DNA of 64,000 nucleotides from Streptococcus salivarius (GCF_000785515.1 NZ_CP009913.1:1928001-1992000), one strand, 5' to 3'; positions 17,419 to 26,499 are shown, counted from the stretch's first letter. The notes: generated from the sequence alone by a model not told the origin. Program-made: numbers and translations.

Positions 17419-20244
17419 TTATGTCAATTTTTCTTTCAAATATTGTCCTGTGTAGCTTTCTGGAACAGCTGCCACCTCTTCTGGAGTCCCTGTAGCTACG
17501 ATGGTACCTCCACCGACACCGCCTTCAGGACCCAAATCAATGATATGGTCTGCGGTCTTGATAACATCCAGATTGTGCTCAATCACGAGAACAGTGTTGC
17601 CATCATCCGCAAAACGCTGAAGCACCTTCAAAAGACGTGCAATGTCATCTGTATGGAGACCCGTCGTCGGTTCATCCAGAATGTAGAAAGACTTACCAGT
17701 AGAGCGTTTGTGCAACTCACTAGCCAACTTCATACGTTGAGCTTCTCCACCTGATAGGGTTGTTGCTGGTTGTCCCAAGGTCACATACCCAAGCCCTACA
17801 TCCTTGATCGTCTGCACCTTACGAGCAATCTTAGGAATAGCCGCAAAGAAGTCAACCGCGTCATCAACTGTCATATCTAGAATCTCCGCGATATTTTTCC
17901 CTTTATAACGAACCTCTAGGGTCTCAGAATTATAGCGTGTGCCATGACAAACCTCACAAGGGACATAAACATCAGGCAAGAAATGCATCTCAATCTTGAT
18001 AATACCATCACCAGAGCAGGCTTCACAACGGCCTCCCTTGACATTGAAAGAGAAACGCCCCTTCTTATAACCTCGAATCTTGGCCTCATTGGTTTGGGCA
18101 AAAAGATCACGAATATCGTCAAAAACGCCTGTATAAGTCGCTGGATTAGAACGAGGTGTACGCCCAATTGGACTTTGGTCAATATCAATCAAACGCTCGA
18201 TATGTTCAATGCCTGTCACTGATTTGTGTTTACCAGGTTTCTCACTATTGCGATTGAGCTCTTGGGCAATTTTTTTCTTGAGAATCCCGTTAACCAAAGT
18301 CGATTTTCCTGAACCAGAAACACCTGTGACTGCAATCAACTTTCCAAGCGGAAACTTGACAGACACATTCTTAAGGTTATTTTCGCTAGCTCCTGTAACC
18401 TCGATAAAACGACCATTACCTACACGACGTTCCGTAGGTACAGGAATTGATTTGGCACCTGACAAGTACTGACCAGTAATTGACTTCTTGTTTTTAGCCA
18501 CTTCCTCTGGGGTTCCAGAGGCCATGATTTGACCACCAAAGGCACCAGCACCAGGTCCCACATCGATAAGCCAGTCAGCCTCACGCATGGTATCTTCATC
18601 ATGCTCCACCACAATCAAGGTATTGCCAAGGTCACGCATCTTTTTAAGACTTGAAATCAAGCGATCATTGTCACGCTGATGAAGCCCAATAGAAGGCTCA
18701 TCCAACACATATAGGACTCCAGAAAGGTTAGAGCCAATCTGTGTCGCCAAACGGATACGCTGACTCTCACCACCTGAAAGGGTTCCAGCCATACGAGAGA
18801 GAGTCAAATAATTAAGGCCTACATTATTTAAGAAAGTCAAGCGATCCTTGATTTCCTTAACAATTGGACGAGCGATCACTCCCTCGTTTTCACCTAATTC
18901 AAGGTTATCGATTTCCTTAAGATGATCTGAAATAGACAAATCAGAGATTTGACCAATATTGAGACCATTCTCACCACCAACACGAACTGAGAGTGCTGCT
19001 TCGTTAAGACGATAGCCATGACAAGTTGGACATGACAGCTCATTCATATAACCTCGCATGACATTGCGAGTGAAATCACTATTGGTCTCGTGATAGCGAC
19101 GATTGATATTAGTCACAACCCCTTCAAAAGGAATGTCAATATCACGCACCCCACCAAAATCATTAACATAATGGAAATGGAATTCACGATCCCCAGATCC
19201 GTAGAGAATCAAATCTTGTTCTTCTTTTTTAAGATCTTCAAATGGCGTATCCATATCCACGCCGAACTGCTCCATAGCCTGCTCAAGCATAGCTGGATAA
19301 TAGTTGGACGAAATAGGATTCCAAGGCGCCAGAGCACCTTCACGCAAGGTCTTACTAGCATCAGGGATAACCAAATCCATATCAACTTCCAGTTTATTAC
19401 CCAAACCATCACAGGTCGGACAAGAGCCAAATGGCGCATTGAATGAAAAGAGACGAGGCTCCAACTCTGGCACTGTGAAGCCACAAACCGGACAAGAATA
19501 ATGTTCTGAGTAAAGCAGTTCATTATCATCCATGGTATCCACAATCAAGTAGCCATCTGCTAAACGTAGGGCCGCCTCCACCGAATCAAAGAGACGACTA
19601 CGGATACCATCCTTATTCACCAAGCGGTCTACAACTACTTCTATATTATGCATTTTAGACTTAGACAACTCTGGCACTTCTGTGACATCGTAAATCTCAC
19701 CATCTACACGAACACGAACATAACCGTCCTTTTGTACACGCTCAAAAACGGCCTTGTGTTGCCCTTTTCTACGACGAACAATCGGCGCTAAAATCTGCAT
19801 ACGCGTACGCTCAGGAAGAGCTAGAACCTCGTCCACAATCTGTTCCACAGAGGATGACTGAATGGCCCCATGACCATTAGGACAATAAGGAACACCCACA
19901 CGGGCATAAAGAAGACGAAGATAGTCATTAATCTCTGTTGCCGTTCCGACCGTCGAACGAGGGTTTTTGCTTGTTGTTTTCTGGTCAATGGAGATGGCAG
20001 GACTCAAACCATCAATCGAGTCCACATCAGGTTTCTCCATATTTCCCAAAAACTGGCGGGCATAAGCCGAGAGACTTTCAACATAACGACGTTGCCCCTC
20101 TGCATAGATGGTATCAAAGGCCAAGGAAGACTTCCCAGAACCTGATAAACCCGTCACCACCACCAGTTTATCACGCGGAATCTCCACATCGATATTTTTT
20201 AAATTGTGAGCTCTTGCTCCATGAATCACTAACTTATCTTGCAT
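17419..20244 (-). CDS. uvrA: Excinuclease ABC subunit A
   Basis: Damage-recognition ATPase of nucleotide excision repair. The 941-residue protein has two ABC modules: Walker [14 protein letters not shown] (about 31-43) and [14 protein letters not shown] (about 640-653), signatures [12 protein letters not shown] and [12 protein letters not shown], and the zinc fingers CPVCGF...CPTCDG and CEACSGDG...CEVCHGTR. Full length and intact. Transcribed away from the divergent corA gene with a 296-base gap between the two. Confidence 0.98.
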   Translation of the reverse strand: MQDKLVIHGARAHNLKNIDVEIPRDKLVVVTGLSGSGKSSLAFDTIYAEGQRRYVESLSAYARQFLGNMEKPDVDSIDGLSPAISIDQKTTSKNPRSTVGTATEINDYLRLLYARVGVPYCPNGHGAIQSSSVEQIVDEVLALPERTRMQILAPIVRRRKGQHKAVFERVQKDGYVRVRVDGEIYDVTEVPELSKSKMHNIEVVVDRLVNKDGIRSRLFDSVEAALRLADGYLIVDTMDDNELLYSEHYSCPVCGFTVPELEPRLFSFNAPFGSCPTCDGLGNKLEVDMDLVIPDASKTLREGALAPWNPISSNYYPAMLEQAMEQFGVDMDTPFEDLKKEEQDLILYGSGDREFHFHYVNDFGGVRDIDIPFEGVVTNINRRYHETNSDFTRNVMRGYMNELSCPTCHGYRLNEAALSVRVGGENGLNIGQISDLSISDHLKEIDNLELGENEGVIARPIVKEIKDRLTFLNNVGLNYLTLSRMAGTLSGGESQRIRLATQIGSNLSGVLYVLDEPSIGLHQRDNDRLISSLKKMRDLGNTLIVVEHDEDTMREADWLIDVGPGAGAFGGQIMASGTPEEVAKNKKSITGQYLSGAKSIPVPTERRVGNGRFIEVTGASENNLKNVSVKFPLGKLIAVTGVSGSGKSTLVNGILKKKIAQELNRNSEKPGKHKSVTGIEHIERLIDIDQSPIGRTPRSNPATYTGVFDDIRDLFAQTNEAKIRGYKKGRFSFNVKGGRCEACSGDGIIKIEMHFLPDVYVPCEVCHGTRYNSETLEVRYKGKNIAEILDMTVDDAVDFFAAIPKIARKVQTIKDVGLGYVTLGQPATTLSGGEAQRMKLASELHKRSTGKSFYILDEPTTGLHTDDIARLLKVLQRFADDGNTVLVIEHNLDVIKTADHIIDLGPEGGVGGGTIVATGTPEEVAAVPESYTGQYLKEKLT

Positions 20245-20540
20245 ATTTTTAAGAGGCCCTAGCGCAAAAGCTACTGCCGCTCCTTTCTACAGACGGATGG
20301 AAAATCCATCCCGACTTTCTCTCATAATTATAACAAAATTTCAATTTATCCAGCCCAAAAATGTTTCAAATGTAGTATAATGGTGGAGTGTCTAAAAAAG
20401 GCAAGGAACATCATCCCAAGCCTCATTTGACAGCACTAAAAAAAGCTAAGAGCAGTGTTTATTGGACTTAAAAGCGATTGTAAAAATCCTTTTATAATCA
20501 AGACGCCAGCGCTTACTTAATGACGAAGGAGGGGTTCCCA
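20245..20540. other. uvrA-corA intergenic region
   Basis: Divergent promoters lie here. On the plus strand TATAAT at 20376-20381 gives corA a leader of about 150 bases. The leader has no obvious riboswitch fold or terminator that I can draw with confidence. Confidence 0.45.
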
Positions 20541-21485
20541 TTGAAACAAATGTTCTTATCCACCGGAAAAGAATTCAAAGAAATTGAAACATTCGAGCCT
20601 GGTGCTTGGATTCATTTGGTGAACCCTTCCCAAGAAGAAGCCATGAAGGTTGCAGAACGGTTTAACATTGATATTCAAGACCTCCGCGCCCCTCTGGACG
20701 TGGAAGAAACTTCACGTATCGATGTCGAAGATGACTACACCCTGATTCTGGTCGACGTCCCAACCCAAGAAGAGCGTAATAACAAAAGCTACTACGTCAC
20801 TATTCCATTGGGTATCATCGTTACTGATGAGGTGGTTGTTACTACCTGTCTTGAGGACATCAGTCTCATGGATAACTTCCTCAACCATCGTGTACGTAAC
20901 TTCTACACCTTCATGAAGACCCGTTTTGTCTTTCAGATTCTCTATCGCAATGCTCAACTTTACCTAACCGCCCTACGTTCTATCGACCGTCAGAGTGATA
21001 AATTGGAAGCTCAGTTGGAAAATGCGACTAAAAACGAGCATTTGATTGACATGATGGAATTGGAAAAATCCATTGTCTATCTAAAAGCCTCACTTAAGAT
21101 GAATGAGCGAATTGTTAAAAAGCTAACAGGTAACGCCTCTAGCTTGAAAAAATATATCGAGGACGAGGATCTCTTGGAAGATACACTGGTCGAAACCCAA
21201 CAGGCCATTGAGATGGCAGGCATCTATGAAAATGTCTTGAATGCCATGGCTGAAACCTCTGCCTCTATCATTGGCAATAACCAGAACACTATCATGAAAA
21301 CACTCGCTCTCATGACTATGGCTCTGGACATCCCAACCGTTATCTTCTCCGCCTACGGTATGAACTTTAAAAACAATTCTATGCCACTAAACGATTTAGA
21401 TAACGCCTTTTGGGTCATCTTCTTCATCGCAGCTTTCGGGTCATCCTGCGTTGTTATCTACTTTATCAGGAAAAAATGGTTCTAA
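20541..21485 (+). CDS. corA: CorA-like magnesium transporter
   Basis: Homopentameric Mg2+ channel of the CorA family. The N-terminal cytoplasmic domain is followed by a long helical stalk and two C-terminal membrane helices; the first ends in the pore motif YGMNF. The TTG at 20541 (Leu-Lys-Gln-Met-Phe) is chosen as start because AAGGAGGGG lies 7 bases before it; an in-frame ATG at 20520 overlaps that site and ATG at 20550 is too far from it. Single gene, opposite to uvrA. Some relatives carry other divalent cations. Confidence 0.93.
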   Translation: MKQMFLSTGKEFKEIETFEPGAWIHLVNPSQEEAMKVAERFNIDIQDLRAPLDVEETSRIDVEDDYTLILVDVPTQEERNNKSYYVTIPLGIIVTDEVVVTTCLEDISLMDNFLNHRVRNFYTFMKTRFVFQILYRNAQLYLTALRSIDRQSDKLEAQLENATKNEHLIDMMELEKSIVYLKASLKMNERIVKKLTGNASSLKKYIEDEDLLEDTLVETQQAIEMAGIYENVLNAMAETSASIIGNNQNTIMKTLALMTMALDIPTVIFSAYGMNFKNNSMPLNDLDNAFWVIFFIAAFGSSCVVIYFIRKKWF

Positions 21486-21554
21486 CATAGAGCCTCTTCT
21501 TTTCCCTAAACTTCAAAACTAAAAAAATAATACTATTTATCGAAAGGTCATCTC

Positions 21555-22226
21555 ATGGACATCCAAAAACTCACCAAGAAAAACCAAGAATTTATCCACA
21601 TCGCAACTAACCAACTCATCAAAGATGGTAAATCAGACCAAGAAATCAAAGACATTCTTGGCAATGTCATTCCTGAACTTATCGAAAATCAGAAAAAAGG
21701 AATTACAGGACGTGGACTCCTTGGTGCTCCAACTGTTTGGGCTGCTAGTTTCTCTCCTGAAAAACACCAAAAACCTGAAACTGATAAGCCTAACAAAGAA
21801 GTACCAGAAACAGATAAAACACCTTGGAAGATGTGGCTTGATACCTCACTCTTCCTTCTAGCCATCGTTGCTATCATGAACGCAATCTTTGGTTTCTCAG
21901 GTACACAAACTAGCTACGGTCTCACAACCCTTCTTTCAGTGTCATTCATTGGAGGCCTTGCTATGTATACCCCTTATCACTACATCTACCGTCACAATAA
22001 CAAACCAAAAGAAGAACGTCCAAAATGGTGGTTCAGCATGACCGTCATCACACTCTCTTTTATTGCATGGTTTGCTCTCTTTAGTCTTACAGCCCTTCTT
22101 CCAAGCTACCTCAACCCTGGTCTTTCACCAATTGTGATCCTTATCATTGGTGTCATTGCTGGTGTTGCCAAATACTTCTTCAAACGTCATTACAACGTCC
22201 AAAGTACTTACGCACCTGCATCTTAA
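21555..22226 (+). CDS. DUF1129-type membrane protein
   Basis: The 223-residue protein has an N-terminal soluble helical part (LTKKNQEFIHIATNQLI...), a Lys/Glu-rich linker and four hydrophobic segments in the second half (about 92-112, 120-138, 160-182, 190-212). This layout fits the DUF1129 family of Firmicutes. It follows corA by 70 bases, with AAAGGTCATCTC before the ATG, and precedes a terminator; co-transcription with corA is likely. Function is unknown. Confidence 0.8.
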   Translation: MDIQKLTKKNQEFIHIATNQLIKDGKSDQEIKDILGNVIPELIENQKKGITGRGLLGAPTVWAASFSPEKHQKPETDKPNKEVPETDKTPWKMWLDTSLFLLAIVAIMNAIFGFSGTQTSYGLTTLLSVSFIGGLAMYTPYHYIYRHNNKPKEERPKWWFSMTVITLSFIAWFALFSLTALLPSYLNPGLSPIVILIIGVIAGVAKYFFKRHYNVQSTYAPAS

Positions 22227-22240
22227 TCAATCTCAACCTC

Positions 22241-22264
22241 AAGTACCCTTATGGGTGCTTTTTT
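22241..22264 (+). terminator. Terminator after the corA unit
   Basis: AAGTACCC / GGGTGCTT stem with 4-base loop and T6 tail. Confidence 0.85.
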
Positions 22265-22342
22265 ACGTCAGAAATCTTGACACAGTTGGCTATTCTATAC
22301 TAAAATGTTAAAGTTAATAGACAAAAGAAAGAATTCCAATAG

Positions 22343-23224
22343 ATGCGTATCAAATTCCCTCTACTAATCATTGCTTGCTGCCTATTACTTATGGCTTGTG
22401 GCCACAAGAATACTCAGAAAAACTATCAAGCTTACTATAGTTTTAACAATGTGACGTCTTCCACTCAGGAAAAACAACTAGCAAAAGCCTTAAAAAGCAA
22501 GGGCATCCCGACAAAAGACTGGGACAATCTAGCCCCTTATATTAGTCGTTACAATCAGGAAAATACAAACCTCCAACCAGTTGTCAAAAATTGGACCAAA
22601 AGTAAAATCGGCAAGGATCAAAATCAATTCGTCACCTTCCTTAATGAAAAAACTTTCGAAGATAACAAATCACATTTTACTAATGACTTAAACTGCCGAC
22701 GAACATCATTCCTCCTTCTTCATGATCTTATTACAAGTTCAGAGGACCTCACCAAATTGGACCTCCCCCTTCAAAACGAATTTATAGATCTTAAGTCACG
22801 CCACAAAGAGCTAACTGCCAAGGATCAAGCTCTCTATAGTCTCCTCTTTGGGGATAATATCAGCTATCAGTCTACAGATGATCTTCTTAAAGCTTGGAAA
22901 AAAGCTGGACTCAAGTTCCCAGAAAAGGTTAAACTCCTCTCTGTCTTTCAAAATAGCCCTGGTGATGTCAGCAATTTCCACACGGCTATAGCTTATGAAA
23001 AAGATGGCAGTATCTATGTCTTTGAAAAACAGGACCCCACACTTCCTTACAGGTGGAGCCGCTTCAATAATTGGGCAGATATCAAAACACATTGGTTATC
23101 CAATCGCTTCAAAGTCTTCAAAAATAATGTTGATATCCTCGTTAACGACCAAAAATTTGATGATTTCTTAGAAAACGCCCTCTTTATACCACAAAACAAC
23201 CAACTAGCTCCTCAAGACAAATGA
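22343..23224 (+). CDS. DUF4300-like lipoprotein
   Basis: Signal peptide with lipobox LLLMACG (Cys at residue 19) predicts a lipid-anchored surface protein of 293 residues. The start of the mature part (YYSFNNVTSSTQEKQLAKALKSKGI) and the region HTAIAYEKDGSIYVFEKQDPTLPYRWSRF suggest the DUF4300 family of streptococcal lipoproteins. The HTA-aromatic segment looks like a papain-like or transglutaminase-type fold, but no catalytic residues can be assigned. Monocistronic, with its own terminator overlapping the stop. Confidence 0.8.
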   Translation: MRIKFPLLIIACCLLLMACGHKNTQKNYQAYYSFNNVTSSTQEKQLAKALKSKGIPTKDWDNLAPYISRYNQENTNLQPVVKNWTKSKIGKDQNQFVTFLNEKTFEDNKSHFTNDLNCRRTSFLLLHDLITSSEDLTKLDLPLQNEFIDLKSRHKELTAKDQALYSLLFGDNISYQSTDDLLKAWKKAGLKFPEKVKLLSVFQNSPGDVSNFHTAIAYEKDGSIYVFEKQDPTLPYRWSRFNNWADIKTHWLSNRFKVFKNNVDILVNDQKFDDFLENALFIPQNNQLAPQDK

Positions 23225-23242
23225 GAGACCAGTTGGTTTTTC
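23198..23242 (+). terminator. Terminator of the lipoprotein gene
   Basis: AACCAACT / AGTTGGTT stem with a T-rich tail. The left arm lies inside the last codons of the lipoprotein gene. Confidence 0.7.
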
Positions 23243-23315
23243 TTTACGCTTAACTATAAGACTAAATCTCTCCATTTAGCCCTAGAAATGTCTAAAATCT
23301 ACAAAATCAAGACAG

Positions 23316-23345
23316 AAAAAAATACCCTCAATCGAGGGCATTATT
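23316..23345 (-). terminator. rpsF-ssb-rpsR terminator
   Basis: Minus-strand GCCCTC-GATT-GAGGGT hairpin followed by T7, adjoining the rpsR stop. Confidence 0.88.
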
Positions 23346-23585
23346 TTAGTCTTCGTTTACGTAAGGCATAAGTGCCATAACGCGAGCGCGTTTAATCGCT
23401 GTTGTTACTTTACGTTGGTTTTTAGCTGAAGTTCCTGTTACACGACGTGGAAGAATTTTACCACGTTCTGAAACGAAACGGCTAAGAAGCTCAGTATCTT
23501 TGTAATCAACATATTCGATTTTGTTAGCTGCGATGTAATCAACTTTTTTACGGCGTTTGAATCCGCCACGACGTTGTTGAGCCAT
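23346..23585 (-). CDS. rpsR: 30S ribosomal protein S18
   Basis: The 79-residue basic protein has the S18 core [19 protein letters not shown] and the C-terminal [21 protein letters not shown]. It binds 16S rRNA with S6 on the platform of the small subunit. Third gene of the conserved rpsF-ssb-rpsR operon. It is the zinc-free form, with no N-terminal cysteines. Confidence 0.98.
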   Translation of the reverse strand: MAQQRRGGFKRRKKVDYIAANKIEYVDYKDTELLSRFVSERGKILPRRVTGTSAKNQRKVTTAIKRARVMALMPYVNED

Positions 23586-23626
23586 GTTTATTTCTCCTTT
23601 ATATATTTAATTCGTTTTGTCCATTA

Positions 23627-24145
23627 TTAGAATGGAAGATCGTCATCTGAAATATCCATTGGGTTTGAATTACCAAATGGACTCTCGTCACGACCGAAGT
23701 TTGGTGTAGATTGCGCAGGCTGTGATCCACCAAATGAACCACCAGTTGAAGCTCCACCACCGAATGAATTTGAATTATCAAATCCTCCAGCGTTGTAAGA
23801 ACCACCACTGTGACCTTCACGTGCCGCACGGCTTTCCAACATTTGGAAATTATCAGCGACAACTTCAGTTACGTATACACGTTGACCTTGTTGATTTTCA
23901 TAGTTACGAGTCTGAATACGACCTGTAATTCCAATCAATGCGCCTTTCTTAGCCCAGTTAGCCAAATTTTCAGCTTGCTGGCGCCAGATAACACAGTTAA
24001 TAAAGTCAGTTTCACGTTCACCATTAGCACCCTTGAAGTTACGATTAACTGCAAGACTGAATGTAGCAACTGCAACATTACTTGGTGTATAACGAAGTTC
24101 CGCATCACGGGTCATGCGACCAACGAGTACGACATTATTAATCAT
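23627..24145 (-). CDS. ssb: Single-stranded DNA-binding protein
   Basis: Homotetrameric SSB. The OB fold covers residues 1-110 ([18 protein letters not shown]...). A Gly/Ser/Asn-rich flexible linker follows (about 111-160) and the acidic interaction tip ends in DISDDDLPF, the docking site for repair and replication proteins. At 172 residues and in the rpsF operon it is the essential SsbA type, not the competence-induced SsbB. Confidence 0.97.
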   Translation of the reverse strand: MINNVVLVGRMTRDAELRYTPSNVAVATFSLAVNRNFKGANGERETDFINCVIWRQQAENLANWAKKGALIGITGRIQTRNYENQQGQRVYVTEVVADNFQMLESRAAREGHSGGSYNAGGFDNSNSFGGGASTGGSFGGSQPAQSTPNFGRDESPFGNSNPMDISDDDLPF

Positions 24146-24156
24146 AATTTACCTTC

Positions 24157-24447
24157 TTACGCGTCAAGTTTAACGATCATGTGACGAAGAATGTCACCGT
24201 TGATTTTTGAAAGACGGTCGAACTCGTTAAGAGCTACATCGTCGTTTGCTTCAACGTTAACAACGTGGTAAAGTCCTTCACGGAAATCTTGGATTTCGTA
24301 TGCAAGACGACGTTTTTCCCAATCTTTTGATTCAACAACAGTTGCACCGTTGTCAGTCAAGATAGAATCGAAACGTGCTACCAAAGCGTTTTTAGCTTCT
24401 TCTTCAATGTTTGGACGAATGATATAAAGAATTTCGTATTTAGCCAT
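24157..24447 (-). CDS. rpsF: 30S ribosomal protein S6
   Basis: The 96-residue protein [13 protein letters not shown]... pairs with S18 on the 30S platform. ATG at 24447 is chosen because GAGGAGGAAAATAT is just upstream; the frame stays open to 24534, but that upstream part is the structured leader. First gene of the operon. Confidence 0.97.
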   Translation of the reverse strand: MAKYEILYIIRPNIEEEAKNALVARFDSILTDNGATVVESKDWEKRRLAYEIQDFREGLYHVVNVEANDDVALNEFDRLSKINGDILRHMIVKLDA

Positions 24448-24553
24448 TGATATTTTCCTCCTCTTTTGGTCTAATGACTCATGGTCTTTCGCCACGAGTA
24501 AGTGAGGTGCACTCACAAGATATAATTCTACCAAAGTTTGAGGGATAATGCAA
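24448..24553 (-). promoter_or_regulatory. rpsF promoter and structured leader
   Basis: Promoter TTGCAT (24548-24553), 17 bases, TAGAAT (24525-24530). The leader of about 75 bases can form GTGAG / CTCAC and then the 8-bp stem ACTCGTGG / CCATGAGT with loop CGAAAGA. In many bacteria the S6-S18 complex binds the rpsF leader; whether these hairpins match that motif needs a covariance search. Confidence 0.55.
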
Positions 24554-24651
24554 GGAAAAAGTAAAGAGTTAGAAATTTGAATCCCTCAGAAAAAAAGTTA
24601 AGCCCTATGCGTTATCTTTTCTCCGGTCAAACTTCATGCTAAAATAAGAGA

Positions 24652-25605
24652 ATGCTTTATCATAAAAAGAAATTAGGAGAAAAACTAGGACTTCCAACCT
24701 TTAACCACTACTACAATACTCCTATTACTTTCCTAGAATATAACCTTAAAAACTTAGATCCGAGTGATACCTACATTATCACTTTCAAACAGGACAATAA
24801 CCTCTTTGTTGTTGACATAAGACATCAGCTTGGTCATACCAGTCATTTTGATACCGTCTCCCTCTTTGAACAAGACAAGCTCTTATCAGGTATCGCTGCT
24901 GTCCCTTTAGCCTCTGTTCATAGCATACAAATCTTGTCTTTTCCAGACAAGTTACACTCTCTGGACCCTAGTCAGCGTTTAAAAAATCTCGTCGCTCTTT
25001 ACTACAAGGATGAAGAAATCATGCGTTACCTCAAGACGACTAAAAATATCGGTGATCAGGTGACAAGATATCAATTAGAGGCTAATCGACTAGAAAGACA
25101 AGGTAAGAGTTTTGACTTTTTCAAGTACACCAGTCGTGGCAAAATACGAGAAGAAAACGGTCTATCGGAAGTGTCTAGCAAGGACTACGACTTCATTCCT
25201 GATTTTCATCCCTTCTTAACCTCGCCAAGAAGCCAGCAGGTTTTAAGCGTCCCAGTAACCTACTTTGATGACAAAACAAAACAGACCGCTAGAATAGAAA
25301 TCATGGGGTGGTATATCAAGGACCGACAACTTAAGATTCGTTGGAAACCCAAGTACATGCGCAAACGCCGATGGCGCTCATCACGTATCTCAATTGATAT
25401 CGTGACCGACAACTACTTCTTCCAAGGACAAATCTATAGAGACAATAGCGCCCCCATATTTCTGAACAACCTAAGCTTTGATAGCAAGATTCCTAAGAGC
25501 TTCCTGCCGCATCTTAAAAATCAATACCAAATCTTTATGGCTCTAGTCGAAGAACAAAAAAGACTGGCTCTCCTACGAAAGGTCCAGTTAAACAATAAGG
25601 ATTAA
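24652..25605 (+). CDS. Unknown 317-residue protein
   Basis: I do not recognise this protein. It is soluble, with no signal peptide. A predicted alpha/beta N-terminal region (residues 1-110, TFLEYNLKNLDPSDTYIITF...) is followed by a helical middle (115-160, QVTRYQLEANRLERQGKSF) and a basic beta-rich part (205-270) holding KYMRKRRWRSSRISIDI. The ATG is 6 bases after TAAAAT (24640-24645) with TGC before it, so the mRNA is probably leaderless. It is convergent with the micro-ORF array and shares its terminator. Confidence 0.75.
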   Translation: MLYHKKKLGEKLGLPTFNHYYNTPITFLEYNLKNLDPSDTYIITFKQDNNLFVVDIRHQLGHTSHFDTVSLFEQDKLLSGIAAVPLASVHSIQILSFPDKLHSLDPSQRLKNLVALYYKDEEIMRYLKTTKNIGDQVTRYQLEANRLERQGKSFDFFKYTSRGKIREENGLSEVSSKDYDFIPDFHPFLTSPRSQQVLSVPVTYFDDKTKQTARIEIMGWYIKDRQLKIRWKPKYMRKRRWRSSRISIDIVTDNYFFQGQIYRDNSAPIFLNNLSFDSKIPKSFLPHLKNQYQIFMALVEEQKRLALLRKVQLNNKD

Positions 25606-25633
25606 GTACCTTTCAGCAAAATTCAACATATCA

Positions 25634-25667
25634 AAAAGCTCATTCTTACACGCTAGAATGAGCTTTT
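25634..25667. terminator. Bidirectional terminator between the unknown gene and the micro-ORF array
   Basis: AAAAGCTCATTCT / AGAATGAGCTTTT, a 13-bp stem with an 8-base loop and T tracts on both strands. It ends the plus-strand unknown gene and the minus-strand micro-ORF transcript. Confidence 0.9.
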
Positions 25668-25734
25668 AAGATTCTTCAATTGTCATTAGAACATCCTTTT
25701 GGAATTTTGTAAAAAATATTTTCATAAGGAGGAG

Positions 25735-25770
25735 TCATTGTGTGTCACCATTTTTATACCTAGCAATCAT
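25735..25770 (-). CDS. Micro-ORF 8 of the RYKNGD array
   Basis: Encodes MIARYKNGDTQ (11 residues). GATGGAGGTAATCT before the ATG supplies a strong ribosome site. Last peptide before the terminator. Core codons are AGG TAT AAA AAT GGT GAC; the glycine codon GGT is unique to this copy. Confidence 0.7.
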   Translation of the reverse strand: MIARYKNGDTQ

Positions 25771-25844
25771 AGATTACCTCCATCAACTTACAAATAACTT
25801 TTTTGTATTGTAAATTTTCTATTACATTGGTATCACTCCCTAAG

Positions 25845-25904
25845 CTATTTTATGCAATAACTTGAAGTGTCTCCATTTTTATAACGTCCTAAATTCATCA
25901 TCAT
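25845..25904 (-). CDS. Micro-ORF 7 of the RYKNGD array (extended)
   Basis: Encodes MMMNLGRYKNGDTSSYCIK (19 residues). RBS AGAGGTGATTACT. In micro-ORFs 3 and 5 a stop codon follows ...NGDT; here that stop is TCA, so translation runs into the spacer and adds SSYCIK, including a cysteine. Core codons CGT TAT AAA AAT GGA GAC. Confidence 0.65.
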   Translation of the reverse strand: MMMNLGRYKNGDTSSYCIK

Positions 25905-25965
25905 AGTAATCACCTCTGATTCGTATGATTTGAGACCTATCTCCCCATTGACCACTCAATGAGAT

Positions 25966-26010
25966 TTACTTGTCGCCGTTCTTATAACGACTTACATCAA
26001 ACATCAACAT
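25966..26010 (-). CDS. Micro-ORF 6 of the RYKNGD array
   Basis: Encodes MLMFDVSRYKNGDK (14 residues) after CGAGGTGACGCTT. The in-frame ATG two codons in could also start. Core codons CGT TAT AAG AAC GGC GAC. Confidence 0.7.
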   Translation of the reverse strand: MLMFDVSRYKNGDK

Positions 26011-26066
26011 AAGCGTCACCTCGGTACTTTGTTACAAGATTTAAGCATTTAACTTTTGTCGATAGT

Positions 26067-26081
26067 TTACTCATTTGGCAT
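26067..26081 (-). CDS. Very short reading frame in spacer (MPNE)
   Basis: ATG CCA AAT GAG stop, 8 bases after TTAAGGAG in the spacer behind micro-ORF 5. The corresponding spacer behind micro-ORF 3 encodes MPHET. Other spacers keep GGAGTGATACC but have no usable ATG reading frame. Possibly a decayed or regulatory second class of micro-ORF. Confidence 0.3.
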   Translation of the reverse strand: MPNE

Positions 26082-26115
26082 CGGTATCACTCCTTAAGCT
26101 ATTTTACGCAACAGC

Positions 26116-26154
26116 TTAAGTGTCTCCGTTTTTATACCTACTAACATTTCTCAT
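26116..26154 (-). CDS. Micro-ORF 5 of the RYKNGD array
   Basis: Encodes MRNVSRYKNGDT (12 residues) after GTGAGGTAAAGCTC. Identical in protein to micro-ORF 3 but with different Asn and stop codons (AAC, TAA). Its stop lies in the left arm of the spacer hairpin CTTAAGCT / AGCTTAAG. Confidence 0.72.
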   Translation of the reverse strand: MRNVSRYKNGDT

Positions 26155-26244
26155 GAGCTTTACCTCACTTTTTGACGTTAATCTTGAGTTTAGCTTTCGA
26201 TTTCTGGTGGTATCACTCCCTTGTAGCTATTTTATGCAACATTT

Positions 26245-26280
26245 TTAATCGCCGTTTTTATACCTACTGATATTTTTCAT
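26245..26280 (-). CDS. Micro-ORF 4 of the RYKNGD array
   Basis: Encodes MKNISRYKNGD (11 residues) after CGAGGTGAGTTC. Core codons AGG TAT AAA AAC GGC GAT. Confidence 0.72.
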   Translation of the reverse strand: MKNISRYKNGD

Positions 26281-26313
26281 GAACTCACCTCGTTCATCTT
26301 AAGAATATAGGAT

Positions 26314-26331
26314 TTACGTTTCGTGTGGCAT
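26314..26331 (-). CDS. Very short reading frame in spacer (MPHET)
   Basis: ATG CCA CAC GAA ACG stop, 8 bases after CTAAGGAG in the spacer behind micro-ORF 3. Same position and same first two residues as MPNE at 26067-26081. Confidence 0.3.
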   Translation of the reverse strand: MPHET

Positions 26332-26365
26332 GGGTATCACTCCTTAGGCTATTTTACGCAACAAC

Positions 26366-26404
26366 CTAAGTGTCTCCATTTTTATACCTACTAACATTTC
26401 TCAT
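26366..26404 (-). CDS. Micro-ORF 3 of the RYKNGD array
   Basis: Encodes MRNVSRYKNGDT (12 residues) after GTGAGGTAAAGCTC. Core codons AGG TAT AAA AAT GGA GAC. Part of a tandem duplication with micro-ORF 5 and its surroundings. Confidence 0.72.
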   Translation of the reverse strand: MRNVSRYKNGDT

Positions 26405-26499
26405 GAGCTTTACCTCACTTCTTCTTAAGTTAACAGATTTGAGTTTAGCTTTCGACTTCTGGTGGTATCACTCCCTTGTAGCTATTTTATGCGACTGAA

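Larger units (their letters stand above)
25829..26494 (-). repeat. Five spacer repeats within the micro-ORF array
   Basis: Copies at about 25829-25861, 26083-26113, 26209-26240, 26333-26363 and 26464-26494 share GCRTAAAATAGC-(4-6 bases)-RGGAGTGATACC on the minus strand. They follow micro-ORFs 7, 5, 4, 3 and 2. Behind micro-ORF 5 the arms CTTAAGCT / AGCTTAAG pair; behind micro-ORF 3 CTTAGGTT / AGCCTAAG pair through compensating changes. In addition 26085-26235 and 26335-26490 are two near-identical copies of a roughly 150-base unit, showing growth by tandem duplication. Confidence 0.8.

Noticed and set aside
25829..26494. Regular repeats that might be a CRISPR array
   Set aside because: Repeat units are unequal in length and spacing, the sequences between them encode conserved peptides rather than unique spacers, and no cas genes are nearby.
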